Source of the DNA: Candidatus Lachnoclostridium avicola
GTDB lineage: Bacteria; Bacillota; Clostridia; Lachnospirales; Lachnospiraceae
Direction: 5' to 3'
DNA length: 64,000 nucleotides
Assembly (NCBI GenBank): GCA_019114465.1
Contig: DXFM01000027.1
Span: 79,445 to 143,444 of the forward strand
The notes under the pieces were generated by a model. That model did no database searches. It was not told where the DNA came from and worked only from the letters and a program-made list of their open reading frames with translations. Shown one piece after another: positions 7,939 through 16,251 of this stretch (positions are counted from its first letter, which is position 1; the number at the start of each line of letters is the position of its first letter). Both the position numbers and the translations under genes were made by a program.

Positions 7939-8223
7939 ATGGCTGGAAATACCACAAACATCAGCATCCGCATGGACGCGGATTTGAAGGCACAGGCTGA
8001 CGCCTTGTTTGCGGAACTCGGCATGAATTTATCTACGGCGTTCAACATTTTCGTGCGCCAGTCGCTTCGTGAGGGCGGCATTCCCTTTGAAGTGAAGCTG
8101 GAACAGCCCAAGCCAAACAAAGAAACGATTGCTGCCATGCTGGAAGCGGAAAGAATTGCAAAAGACCCGTCTGTAAAGGGCTACAATGACCTCGACGAGT
8201 TGTTTGCCGACCTGAAAAAATGA
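7939..8223 (+). CDS. RelB/DinJ-family antitoxin, apparently orphan
   Basis: A 94-residue protein starting MAGNTTNISIRMDADLK, the ribbon-helix-helix N-terminus of DinJ/RelB antitoxins (dimerising DNA-binding strand then helix, LKAQADALFAELGMNLSTAF). The C-terminal half (from about residue 55) is the toxin-wrapping segment. A GAAAGGGG ribosome site precedes the ATG. In intact loci a YafQ/RelE toxin gene overlaps or follows; here only a 23-codon ORF and then a cupin scrap follow, so the toxin has been lost or replaced. Such orphan antitoxins can persist as regulators or anti-addiction genes. Confidence 0.9.
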   Translation: MAGNTTNISIRMDADLKAQADALFAELGMNLSTAFNIFVRQSLREGGIPFEVKLEQPKPNKETIAAMLEAERIAKDPSVKGYNDLDELFADLKK

Positions 8224-8291
8224 GGAAAACAGTACAGATTGGCTGGGATCCGGAGTTTATCGAAGGGGATATTTTCGGGATATGCAGATAA
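8220..8291 (+). pseudogene. 23-codon ORF in the toxin position behind dinJ
   Basis: ATG 8220 overlaps the antitoxin stop (ATGA), as is usual for toxin genes in this family. The reading frame MRKTVQIGWDPEF... stops after 23 codons. It shows no recognisable RelE/YafQ catalytic motif. It is best read as a truncated or replaced second gene, or as a chance ORF. Confidence 0.3.
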
Positions 8292-8297
8292 AGAATC

Positions 8298-8366
8298 AAG
8301 ATCACCACGGAGAGAGTGGGAGTGGGCAATGTGACCTTTGAGCCGGGTTGCCGCAAAATGTACTAA
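8298..8366 (+). pseudogene. Cupin gene fragment
   Basis: The frame reads KITTERVGVGNVTFEPGCRK, nearly the same as ERVGIGNVTFEPGCRNNW in the cupin pseudogene at 12134-12413, then diverges and stops. At DNA level the two copies differ at many third positions, so this is a scrap of a different cupin gene, not a recent duplication. It has no start codon or ribosome site of its own. Confidence 0.6.
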
Positions 8367-8535
8367 GATTTTGAGTGTGTATAGTGTTGAAATAAATGAG
8401 AAGTTGGTTGAAGGAAGTTTGATCCAGATGCCGGCTTTTTTAATTATTTTAATTATTGTCTTTCTATATACAGCGCTGTAAAGTCGAATTACAATTGCAC
8501 GCAATATTTTTCTGAATATTACGAAAGGGAAAGAT

Positions 8536-10190
8536 ATGGACAATACAGATAAGATCATTCAGGAGCAGAAAGAGAGAATTATTGCATTAAATGAAGAAAT
8601 ACAACGACTTCAGGCACTCTTATCTGGAGCTGGCATTCCATATGAAAAGAAAACGCAAGAAAATGTGGCTGTTCAGTCAGATTTAGCTGTGAAAGATGCA
8701 GAAACCGAACAGGGAAAGCGTATTATTCCAGAGCCGATTACTCAGAAACATGCCCAGTACTTCTACTCCTTTTTCAAAGGTCGAAAAGATGTATACAGTA
8801 GAAGAGCTGGAAAGCCGAATCCCAAAACCGGAAAGACGGGATATTATGCTCAGTGCTGGAATTGTTGGAAACCGGGCATCTGTCCCAAATATGAAAATAA
8901 GAAAATGAAATGTTCGGACTGTCCTGAACAGCGTTATAAAGAACTTACTGGAAATGTGATTATGCAGCATTTACTTGGACTGCGGGAAGATTGCTCTGAT
9001 GTGATCGGATTATACCCGCTGCTGCCTGATGAGACCTGCAATTTCCTTGTATTTGATTTTGATAATCATGATGAAAATACAAGCGGGGAAGATTTTGCCG
9101 ACACAGAGAACTCTGGAGGGAGGAAGTAAATGCATTGCAAGAAATCTGCCATATTTATGGAGTGGATATTCTGACAGAGCGTTCCCGTTCCGGTAAGGGA
9201 GCACATATCTGGATGTTTTTCCAGGAACCTTAATGAAGCATATGCCGCAGTGCGCAGCAGTGATGTGAGAAACAGGCAGATCGTATCTGATGTAGAAGAA
9301 TGCCTGAAACAGGGCAGGACTCCACTTGTGCTGACAAAATTTAAAGATCATGCAGATACATTGCTTGCTATGCTTCAAGATAAGGCGGACCATGTATTTC
9401 TGCTCAAAGGAGGAAGAAGCATAAAAGAAAATGAACAGATCCGCGAGAGAATGAAAAGTGTTCCGGCAAATGAATCGATGATTCTTGTGGCAATCGGACA
9501 GTATATCGGCGAAGGGTTTAACTATCCAAGACTTGATACGATGATGCTGGCAACACCCATCGCATGGCAGGGGAACGTGGAACAGTATTCAGGAAGGATC
9601 CACAGGGATTATGAAGGAAAACAGGATGTGATCATATATGATTATGTGGATACGCATATCCGCGTCTTGAATAAAATGTATTATAAAAGATTGCGGGCGT
9701 ATAAGAAGATTGGTTATGAGATCATTATGAATACGACAGAGAAAAAGCAGGAAACAAATGCTATATTTGACAGTGATTCCTATATGTCTGTATTTGAGAG
9801 AGATTTAGTGGAAGCTAATGCTGAAATCGTGATCTCCAGTCCCGGTGTCGGTGCAAGAAGTATACGCAGGATGCTAAAAGGTCTGGGAGAACGCTATGAC
9901 GAGGGGGGGTAAAGATTACACTTTTGACTTTGCCGGCAGATGGTTACCCGAAAGAAAGGATTGAAAAGACAAAAGAACTGCTTACGGAACTGACGGAGGT
10001 GGGAGTAGCCGTGATGGAAAAGCCGGGAATACATGAGCATTTTGCTGTTATTGACAGGGAGATTGTCTGGTACGGCAGTGTGAATCTGCTGTCCAATGCT
10101 AAGGAAGAGGATAATCTGATGAGGGTGAAGAGTAAGGAAATTGCGCAGGAGCTGATGGAGAGTGGGTTTATGGATAAAGCTTTTGGTTAA
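8536..10190 (+). pseudogene. Broken AEP-TOTE primase / SF2 helicase / PLD-like gene
   Basis: Three frames together encode one protein type. Frame 1 (8536-9129) has a coiled-coil N-terminus and an archaeo-eukaryotic-primase region with cysteine knuckles (CWNCWKPGICPKY, KCSDCPEQRY) and the metal motif FLVFDFDNHDEN. A one-base shift near 9105 continues it as WREEVNALQEICHIYGVDIL...GAHIWMFF up to a stop at 9231. A large deletion removes the Walker A/DEAD half. From about 9229 the frame resumes with helicase motifs V-VI (AIGQYIGEGFNYPRL, QYSGRIHRDYEG) and a PLD-like domain. A second shift at a seven-G run (9902-9911) splits the end, which carries the HEHFAVIDREIVWYGSVN motif. Intact relatives are roughly twice as long. 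The gene is AT-richer than its surroundings and is surely non-functional as a primase-helicase. Confidence 0.8.
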
Positions 10191-10240
10191 TGCGACAACG
10201 TTACTGTTGATCCATAAGTATAATTGATTTAACGATAAAA

Positions 10241-10269
10241 TTGAAATTTAATTTTGATGATGTTATAAT
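10241..10269 (+). promoter_or_regulatory. Promoter of the AbiE-like pair
   Basis: TTGAAA (10241-10246), 17-base spacer, TATAAT (10264-10269), 31 bases before the start codon of the first gene. Confidence 0.65.
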
Positions 10270-10300
10270 AATGAAAATAAGTTAAAATGGTGATGTTCGT

Positions 10301-11251
10301 ATGGAATATATTACAGAGATTTTAGGCATTTCAGTGATTCGCACAGAATGGCGGCAGCAAAGCAGGCTTCCTTTTTTCCTTAATGAAAAATATTATTTTG
10401 AACAGGTAAAACTCGGAAAAACAGTATGTCTGTTTTTACATCCACAGGAAGAATTGGATACTGTGAATTCACTAAAAAAGCATTTAAGACGTATTGGTGA
10501 AATCTGTGAATTACCAATGGTACTGGAAATGCCACGGCTTACCAGTCAGCGGCGAAAGACATTAATTGAGGCACGAATACCATTTGTTATACCTGGAAAA
10601 CAGCTATATCTTCCCTTTCTGGGGACAATGCTCACAGAAAAGTGCGACGCAGAGTTAACGGGAGTGATGTTGGATAAATTACAGCCATCCGCTCAGCAAC
10701 TGCTATTTGCTATGATACTTAGTGGGTGTGAGCCTATGTTACTATCACCTCTTTCCAAAAGGTTTGGGGTTACAGCTATGACGATAACTCGTGCAGCTGA
10801 TCAATTGTGCAGAACCAATTTGATAAAAAAAGTTGGAACCGGCATCGGAGCAAAGAAAATGCTTGTAACAGAATGTACACCCAAAGAACTGTATCAGGAG
10901 ATGCAGCCATATCTGATCCAACCGGTTCGAAAGACTGTATATATTTCTAAGGAGGAGGTGCAGCCGGAAATGTTTTCTGCAGGACTTTCAGCACTTTCCG
11001 ATATGAGTATGCTGAATCCGCCGACTATTCAAACTTGGGGTACACTGAAATTATCTTTAGAAAAAGATTCTTACACAAGCAGTCTATTGGATTCGGACAG
11101 ACAATGTGCCCTGCAGATTTGGAAATATGATCCCCGAAATATCAGCCAGACGGAGATGGTCGATGTCTTATCACTGGCATTGAGTCTGGCAGAGGATGAA
11201 GATGAACGTACCCGGCAATGTCTGGAAGAATTAACAGAAAGGATATGGTAA
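10301..11251 (+). CDS. Winged-helix regulator/antitoxin of an AbiE-like toxin-antitoxin pair
   Basis: A 316-residue protein with no signal or membrane segment. The centre (about residues 125-190) reads as a winged helix (LSPLSKRFGVTAMTITRAADQLCRTNLIKKVGTG), suggesting DNA binding. The N-terminal ~100 residues hold a beta-rich domain of unknown role. It lies four bases upstream of a nucleotidyltransferase gene, the same order as AbiEi (regulator/antitoxin) and AbiEii (toxin). In that family the first protein represses the operon and neutralises the second. The ribosome site is weak (TGGTGATG). Assignment as antitoxin is an inference from gene order and fold; no catalytic motif is visible. Confidence 0.65.
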   Translation: MEYITEILGISVIRTEWRQQSRLPFFLNEKYYFEQVKLGKTVCLFLHPQEELDTVNSLKKHLRRIGEICELPMVLEMPRLTSQRRKTLIEARIPFVIPGKQLYLPFLGTMLTEKCDAELTGVMLDKLQPSAQQLLFAMILSGCEPMLLSPLSKRFGVTAMTITRAADQLCRTNLIKKVGTGIGAKKMLVTECTPKELYQEMQPYLIQPVRKTVYISKEEVQPEMFSAGLSALSDMSMLNPPTIQTWGTLKLSLEKDSYTSSLLDSDRQCALQIWKYDPRNISQTEMVDVLSLALSLAEDEDERTRQCLEELTERIW

Positions 11252-11255
11252 GCAC

Positions 11256-12017
11256 ATGGTAACAGGATTAGAAAGTTTTCGGCGGTGGTTTGCGGAGTAT
11301 ACCGACCAGTATACAATTATTGGCGGAACCGCATGCGACCTTCTGATGAGCGAGGATGGTCTGGAGTTTCGGGCAACACGAGATATTGATATGGTTCTGA
11401 TCGTGGAAAGCCTGACTCCGGAATTTGGACGCAGATTTTGGGAGTATGTAAATGCGGCAGATTATGAACACAGGAATAAAAGCACAGGAGAACCGCAGTT
11501 TTACCGCTTTTCGAAGCCATCCAGCCAGGATTATCCCTATATGATTGAGTTATTCTCTGGGCGCGTCGATGCAATCGAACTTCCAGAAGATGCAGTCTTG
11601 ACACCTCTTCCATTGGATGATGAGATATCCAGTTTATCAGCCATTTTGATGGATTCTGACTATTATCAGTTCCTTCAGGAAGGAAAAGTCGTGCTGAATG
11701 ATATACCGATTCTAGATGCTGGCTATCTGATCCCCTTCAAAGCGAAAGCGTGGCTGGATCTGACAGAACGAAAGGAACAAGGAGAGCATGTTGACAGTAA
11801 AAATATCCGTAAACACAAAAACGATGTATTCCGTTTGAGTATTTTATTGACGCCTGACACCAAGGTGATACCACCATCTTCAATTCAAAGGGATTTAGAG
11901 ACATTCTTTTCAGCTATGGAGAAGGAAACGGTTGATCTGAAATCGTTTGGTATACGAAGCCAGGGGCTGAAAGAGATTATTCAGAAAATGAAATTGATTT
12001 ATGGGCTGATAAAATAA
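11256..12017 (+). CDS. AbiEii-like nucleotidyltransferase (putative toxin)
   Basis: A 253-residue protein. The N-terminus shows the minimal nucleotidyltransferase core IIGGTACDLL followed by RATRDIDMVLIV, i.e. the GG...D-x-D pattern with two metal-binding aspartates about 25 residues later. The rest is alpha-helical and ends in a basic KKMKLIYGLIK-like tail. In AbiE systems the second protein adds nucleotides to target RNA and halts growth, acting in phage abortive infection or plasmid maintenance. It is intact, unlike its neighbours on either side. Translation is probably coupled to the upstream gene (four-base gap). Other NTase families (for example aminoglycoside modifiers) are less likely because of the paired regulator. 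Confidence 0.7.
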   Translation: MVTGLESFRRWFAEYTDQYTIIGGTACDLLMSEDGLEFRATRDIDMVLIVESLTPEFGRRFWEYVNAADYEHRNKSTGEPQFYRFSKPSSQDYPYMIELFSGRVDAIELPEDAVLTPLPLDDEISSLSAILMDSDYYQFLQEGKVVLNDIPILDAGYLIPFKAKAWLDLTERKEQGEHVDSKNIRKHKNDVFRLSILLTPDTKVIPPSSIQRDLETFFSAMEKETVDLKSFGIRSQGLKEIIQKMKLIYGLIK

Positions 12018-12133
12018 TCATACTTCCCAGGCATACTCCACCATGCAAACTAAGCATTTGCCTATGGACTCCTCCAGTTATACAATAAATTCAGACAAAA
12101 AAGAAATTGCATTTCAAACAGGAGGCATTACAC

Positions 12134-12413
12134 ATGGATACAGAGAAAATGAAACAGGACTTAGGCGGCGGAAACGTATTTGAGGTCGGCGAGCCGAACA
12201 CAGCATTCGCCCAGTATTTCATCGGACAGAGCTATCTGAAGATGCTTACTGCAGAGAGAGTCGGAATAGGCAACGTGACTTTTGAGCCGGGATGCCGCAA
12301 CAACTGGCACATTCATCACAAGGGCGGCCAGATCCTGCTGGTGACCGGCGGAAGGAGCTTCCAATGAATGGCTGGAGGTAGTGGAGGACGAGGAGTACAG
12401 CAAACTGCCGTAG
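12134..12413 (+). pseudogene. Cupin-domain (carboxymuconolactone-decarboxylase-associated type) gene with internal deletion
   Basis: ATG 12134 has AGGAGG 8 bases upstream. The frame encodes the first half of a small cupin (FEPGCRNNWHIHHKGGQILLVTGG), with the metal-binding H-x-H intact. After GGR the frame breaks and the authentic C-terminus reappears in another frame (NEWLEVVEDEEYSKLP, stop 12411-12413). Intact relatives have about 130-140 residues; roughly 45 residues of the second cupin motif are missing. The promoter-proximal part is intact, so the loss looks recent. Confidence 0.75.
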
Positions 12414-12429
12414 GCACAGGGAGGAATGT

Positions 12430-13056
12430 ATGATCATTTATCGCAGCTTTGCGCCGGAGGACATTCCGGCGCTGGCGGAGATTGTGGGGGAGACCTGGAA
12501 TTTCCGCCGTATGTGCCGCAGAGGAGAAGATCCGGCCGTCATGGCTCTGGATTACCTGAAGGGCTGCCTGGCAGAGTCCACGGCGGCGTTTGTGGCGGAG
12601 GAAGATGGAAAAGCGGCGGGCCTGATCTCAGTCAGGGCGGAGAAGAAGACACTTCCCCGCCTGTTTTTGTCTGAGAAACGGGAGGAGGCGGACGGCGCGT
12701 CCCCATCTTCCGAAAGTTCCGGCGTCCGCCGGATGCGGGAGTATGAGGCCAGATGTCTGGGACTGAGACGGCAGGCGGAGGAGGCCGGCATGAAGTTTGA
12801 CGGGGAGCTGACTCTCTTTGCTGTGAGGCCAAAGATGCGGGGCCGGGGAGCAGGGCGGGAGCTGTACCGGAGAGCTCTGGATTACTTAAAGGAGGAAGGC
12901 TGCCGCCGTTTTTTTCTGTACACGGACAGCAGCTGCACCTACCAGTTTTACGATGCCAGAGGTCTGGCCTGCCTGGGACGGACGGCCATGCCTCCGGCGG
13001 ATGGCAGCAGCCGGGAATTTGTGATTTTTCTCTACGGAAATACAGATTTGTTGTAA
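12430..13056 (+). CDS. GNAT-family N-acetyltransferase
   Basis: A 208-residue cytoplasmic protein. It opens with the usual GNAT N-terminus (MIIYRSFAPEDIPALAEI) and has the acetyl-CoA-binding motif A near residue 135 (FAVRPKMRGRGAGREL), followed by FFLYTDSSCTYQFYDARG. Residues ~75-115 form an extra charged insert. A GGGAGGA site lies four bases before ATG 12430; ATG 12426 in another frame is a shadow. It would transfer an acetyl group to an amine on a small molecule or protein; the substrate is unknown. It directly follows the cupin pseudogene. Confidence 0.85.
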   Translation: MIIYRSFAPEDIPALAEIVGETWNFRRMCRRGEDPAVMALDYLKGCLAESTAAFVAEEDGKAAGLISVRAEKKTLPRLFLSEKREEADGASPSSESSGVRRMREYEARCLGLRRQAEEAGMKFDGELTLFAVRPKMRGRGAGRELYRRALDYLKEEGCRRFFLYTDSSCTYQFYDARGLACLGRTAMPPADGSSREFVIFLYGNTDLL

Positions 13057-13082
13057 TTCCAACAGAATCTCTTTTCCTTTTC

Positions 13083-13091
13083 TGTTATAGT
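13083..13091 (+). promoter_or_regulatory. Extended -10 promoter of hcp
   Basis: TGTTATAGT reads as an extended -10 element (TG-n-TATAGT) 54 bases before the hcp start. No good -35 box is present at 17 bases. An FNR- or NO-sensing activator is possible for this gene family, but no clear operator was seen. Confidence 0.4.
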
Positions 13092-13144
13092 AGGGCCATC
13101 GCAGGGAAGAAATCACCTGCCGCAGGAAAGGAGAATTCACAGAG

Positions 13145-14785
13145 ATGAAAGATTATCATATGTTTTGCAGACAGTGTCAGGAGACGGCAGGGTGCACCGG
13201 CTGCACCGTATCCGGAGTCTGCGGAAAGAAGCCGGCGACGGCAGCCCTTCAGGACGGGCTGATGTACTCCGTCACAGGGCTGGCGGAGCTTCTGACCATG
13301 GTGCGGGAGCAGGGACTTCCGGTGGAGGAGAGGCTCAATGATCTGGTGGCGGAGGACCTGTTTATCACCATCACCAATGCCAACTTTGACGATGATAGGA
13401 TCCGGCAGCAGATTTTGATGACCCAGAGAGAAAAGGCCGGGCTGACCGAATCCTGCCCGGAGCTGGCGGCCGCGGCGAAGGCGGAAGCCCTGTCCCCCGC
13501 AGCCCGGTGGACGGCGGAGGAAGTTGCCCATCCGGCCATGGGGCTTCTCACGGGAGAAGATGAGGACGTGCGCAGCCTGCGGGAGCTGATTGTCTACGGC
13601 TTAAAGGGAATGGCAGCCTACCGGAAGCACGCCGGAGCCCTGGGATACAGGGAGGAGAGCCTGGATGCCTTTTTGCAGAGGGCGCTGGCGGCCGCGGCCA
13701 AATCCCAGAGCGCGGAGGAGCTTACCGCCCTGGCTCTGGAGACGGGAAAGTACGGAGTGGAGGCCATGGCCCTTTTAGACCGGGCCAACACGGAGACCTA
13801 CGGAAATCCGGAGATCACAAAGGTGGACATCGGAGTGGGAAATCGTCCGGGTATCCTGGTTTCCGGCCACGACCTGCGGGATCTGGAACAGCTTCTGGAG
13901 CAGACGGAAGGGACTGGGGTGGATGTGTACACCCACTCGGAAATGCTTCCGGCCCACTATTATCCTGCCTTCAAAAAGTACACTCATTTCGCGGGAAATT
14001 ACGGGAACGCCTGGTGGAAGCAGAGGGAGGAGTTTGAGGCCTTCCACGGACCGGTGCTTCTCACCACCAACTGTCTGGTGCCGCCATTGGAAAGCTATAA
14101 GGACCGGGTTTATACCACCGGAGCAGCAGGTTTTCCCGGATGCCGCCACATTTCCGAAGGTCCGGACGGAAGAAAGGATTTTTCTGAGCTGATCCGGAAA
14201 GCTCAGGTGAGCGCTCCGCCGAAAGAGCTGGAGAGAGGAACCATCACCGGTGGATTTGCCCACAGCCAGGTGTTTGCCCTGGCAGATCAGGTGGTGGAGG
14301 CGGTGAAATCGGGAGCCATCCGGAAATTCGTGGTGATGGCCGGATGCGACGGAAGGAGCCGGTCCAGAGAGTATTACACAGAATTTGCGAAGGCGCTGCC
14401 GAAGGATACGGTGATTCTGACGGCGGGCTGCGCCAAATACCGTTATAACAAGCTGGATCTGGGAGATATCGGCGGCATTCCCAGAGTGCTGGACGCCGGC
14501 CAGTGCAACGATTCCTACTCCCTGGCCCTCATCGCCCTGAAATTAAAGGAGATTTTCGGGCTGGAGGATGTGAATGACCTGCCCATCGTCTACAACATCG
14601 CCTGGTACGAGCAGAAAGCGGTGATCGTCCTTCTGGCTCTCCTTTCTCTGGGGGTAAAGAACATCCACTTAGGCCCCACTCTGCCGGCATTCCTGTCCCC
14701 CAATGTGGCGAAGCTTCTGACGGAACAGTTCGGTATAGGAGGAATTACCACGGTGGACGAGGACTTGAAGCTGTTCTTCTCATGA
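13145..14785 (+). CDS. hcp: Hybrid-cluster protein (hydroxylamine/NO reductase)
   Basis: A 546-residue protein of the usual Hcp length for Clostridia. The N-terminal cysteines in [23 protein letters not shown] bind the [4Fe-4S] cluster. C-terminal cysteines and glutamate (including [27 protein letters not shown] and [12 protein letters not shown]) provide ligands of the hybrid 4Fe-2O-2S cluster. It reduces hydroxylamine or nitric oxide and protects anaerobes from nitrosative stress in the cytoplasm. It has its own promoter and a GAAAGGAGAA ribosome site. No partner reductase (Hcr) is adjacent. Confidence 0.95.
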   Translation: MKDYHMFCRQCQETAGCTGCTVSGVCGKKPATAALQDGLMYSVTGLAELLTMVREQGLPVEERLNDLVAEDLFITITNANFDDDRIRQQILMTQREKAGLTESCPELAAAAKAEALSPAARWTAEEVAHPAMGLLTGEDEDVRSLRELIVYGLKGMAAYRKHAGALGYREESLDAFLQRALAAAAKSQSAEELTALALETGKYGVEAMALLDRANTETYGNPEITKVDIGVGNRPGILVSGHDLRDLEQLLEQTEGTGVDVYTHSEMLPAHYYPAFKKYTHFAGNYGNAWWKQREEFEAFHGPVLLTTNCLVPPLESYKDRVYTTGAAGFPGCRHISEGPDGRKDFSELIRKAQVSAPPKELERGTITGGFAHSQVFALADQVVEAVKSGAIRKFVVMAGCDGRSRSREYYTEFAKALPKDTVILTAGCAKYRYNKLDLGDIGGIPRVLDAGQCNDSYSLALIALKLKEIFGLEDVNDLPIVYNIAWYEQKAVIVLLALLSLGVKNIHLGPTLPAFLSPNVAKLLTEQFGIGGITTVDEDLKLFFS

Positions 14786-14793
14786 CGGCGGTC

Positions 14794-14822
14794 TTGCAAT
14801 TTACCGCAAATCGTAGTATACT
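14794..14822 (+). promoter_or_regulatory. Promoter of the c-di-AMP riboswitch / Opu operon
   Basis: TTGCAA (14794-14799), 17-base spacer, TATACT (14817-14822). Transcription would start near 14829, giving a leader of about 290 bases. Confidence 0.75.
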
Positions 14823-14837
14823 GGAAGACAGCAGAAA

Positions 14838-14995
14838 TCAATACAGAACGTCGAGTGCCGGCACGCCGGCAGCGGGAGACCCAATTTTCAGGGGTGAATT
14901 CACAGATGTGATAGAGAACCTTCTTTCTCGAACCCGTCAGCTAATTCCGTAGACATGGAAGGATTCCGTATGAGCGAAATACGTTTATTTGCCAT
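14838..14995 (+). promoter_or_regulatory. c-di-AMP riboswitch (ydaO/yuaA type)
   Basis: The leader contains the hallmark conserved blocks of the ydaO class: GGGAGACCCA, then CAGGGGTGAATTC (about 14889-14901), then TTCTTTCTCGAACCCGTCAGCTAATTCCGT-like sequence (from 14921), with intervening paired regions such as GTGCCGGCACGCCGGCAG. These aptamers bind c-di-AMP and normally turn expression off at high ligand. A Rho-independent terminator 20 bases downstream would serve as expression platform. The regulated genes encode an osmolyte importer, a known class of c-di-AMP target. Boundaries are approximate. Confidence 0.9.
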
Positions 14996-15013
14996 GCTTA
15001 TTACAAATCTTTT

Positions 15014-15046
15014 ACCGTCTGTTTGATACAGGCGGTTTTCTTTTTT
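15014..15046 (+). terminator. Riboswitch expression-platform terminator
   Basis: ACCGTCTGT TTGAT ACAGGCGGT (one G-T pair) followed by TTTCTTTTTTC, between the c-di-AMP aptamer and the transporter genes. Confidence 0.8.
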
Positions 15047-15120
15047 CTGTATTGTACCGGCTTCGCGGGGCGGTTTTTTTCCAGATTCCGCGGATTTCGT
15101 ACAGGAGGTGTCTGACAGGT

Positions 15121-16248
15121 ATGATCCAATTCAAAAACGTATCAAAAGTATTTCATGGACAAACGATTATTGACGATATCAGCTTTGTGATTGAGGATGG
15201 GGAGTTCGTGGTCCTGCTGGGAGAGAGTGGCTGCGGAAAGACCACCACCTTAAAAATGATCAACAAGCTGATTTCCCCCAGTTCCGGCACGGTGGAAATC
15301 AACGGCCAGGACATTGGAGACGCAGATCCCATCGCCCTGCGGCGGAGAATGGGGTACGTGATCCAGCAGATCGGACTATTTCCCCATATGACCGTTAGGG
15401 AAAACATTGAGATCATCGCGAAAATGAACAACAAGGACAAGGGGCGGCTGGAGCAGAATGCCAGGCGGCTGATGGAGATGGTAAATCTGGATCCGGATCA
15501 GTTTCTGGACGCCTATCCTTCGGAAATGTCCGGCGGACAGCAGCAGAGAGCCGGAGTGGTTCGGGCATTTATGACAGATCCGGAGATTATTCTCATGGAT
15601 GAGCCGTTTTCCGCCCTGGATCCCATTACCAGGACCCAGATCCAGAACGCTCTCATTGACATGCAGACGGCTTTAAAACGGACCATCGTGTTTGTGACCC
15701 ACGACATGGATGAGGCCATCCGCCTGGCGGATCGGATCTGCATCATGGACAAGGGAAAAATCGTCCAGTTCGACACGCCGGAGAACATTCTGAAATATCC
15801 GGCCAACGATTTCGTCCGGAATTTCATCGGGCCGAAGCGGATCTGGACTTCCCCGGAGTTCATCCGCACCAGGGACATTATGATCTCCGACCCGGTGTGC
15901 TGCCATCCGAAGCTCCCGGCCTTCAAGTGTATTGAGCTCATGGGACGCAAGCGGGTGGACACCCTGATGGTGACCGATCAGTACAAGCGGATATACGGGG
16001 TACTGTTTGCCGAATCCCTCATCGGGATTCAGGATTTAAAGAAGCCGGCGGAGGAGCTGATGGATCAGCAGTTCACCTCTGTGCCGCCGGACAGCTCCAT
16101 TGTGGACCTGCTGACTCTGTTTGACGAAAAGCATCTGTCCACCCTTCCGGTGGTGGACAGTCAGGGAATCATCGAAGGCCTGATTACCAGGAGTACCCTG
16201 GTCAACACGCTGAGCAGACAGTTTATTCAGGAAAAGAAGGAGGCGTAG
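15121..16248 (+). CDS. opuCA: Osmolyte (glycine betaine/carnitine/choline) ABC transporter ATPase with CBS pair
   Basis: A 375-residue cytoplasmic ATPase. Walker A is GESGCGKTTT (about residues 36-45), signature SGGQQQR, Walker B ILMDEPFSALD, and the switch His follows in VFVTHDMDEA. Residues ~255-370 form two CBS domains (DIMISDPVCCHP, LPVVDSQGIIEG). In related OpuCA proteins the CBS pair binds c-di-AMP and inhibits transport, which would add to the riboswitch control seen here. The ORF track begins at 14989 inside the leader; ATG 15121 with ACAGGAGGTG upstream is the real start. The permease gene follows after three bases. Confidence 0.92.
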   Translation: MIQFKNVSKVFHGQTIIDDISFVIEDGEFVVLLGESGCGKTTTLKMINKLISPSSGTVEINGQDIGDADPIALRRRMGYVIQQIGLFPHMTVRENIEIIAKMNNKDKGRLEQNARRLMEMVNLDPDQFLDAYPSEMSGGQQQRAGVVRAFMTDPEIILMDEPFSALDPITRTQIQNALIDMQTALKRTIVFVTHDMDEAIRLADRICIMDKGKIVQFDTPENILKYPANDFVRNFIGPKRIWTSPEFIRTRDIMISDPVCCHPKLPAFKCIELMGRKRVDTLMVTDQYKRIYGVLFAESLIGIQDLKKPAEELMDQQFTSVPPDSSIVDLLTLFDEKHLSTLPVVDSQGIIEGLITRSTLVNTLSRQFIQEKKEA

Positions 16249-16251
16249 GGT

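Noticed and set aside
15060-15090. Second terminator in the Opu leader (GCGGGGCGGTTTTTTT)
   Set aside because: The possible stem is only four pairs; the T-run alone is insufficient.
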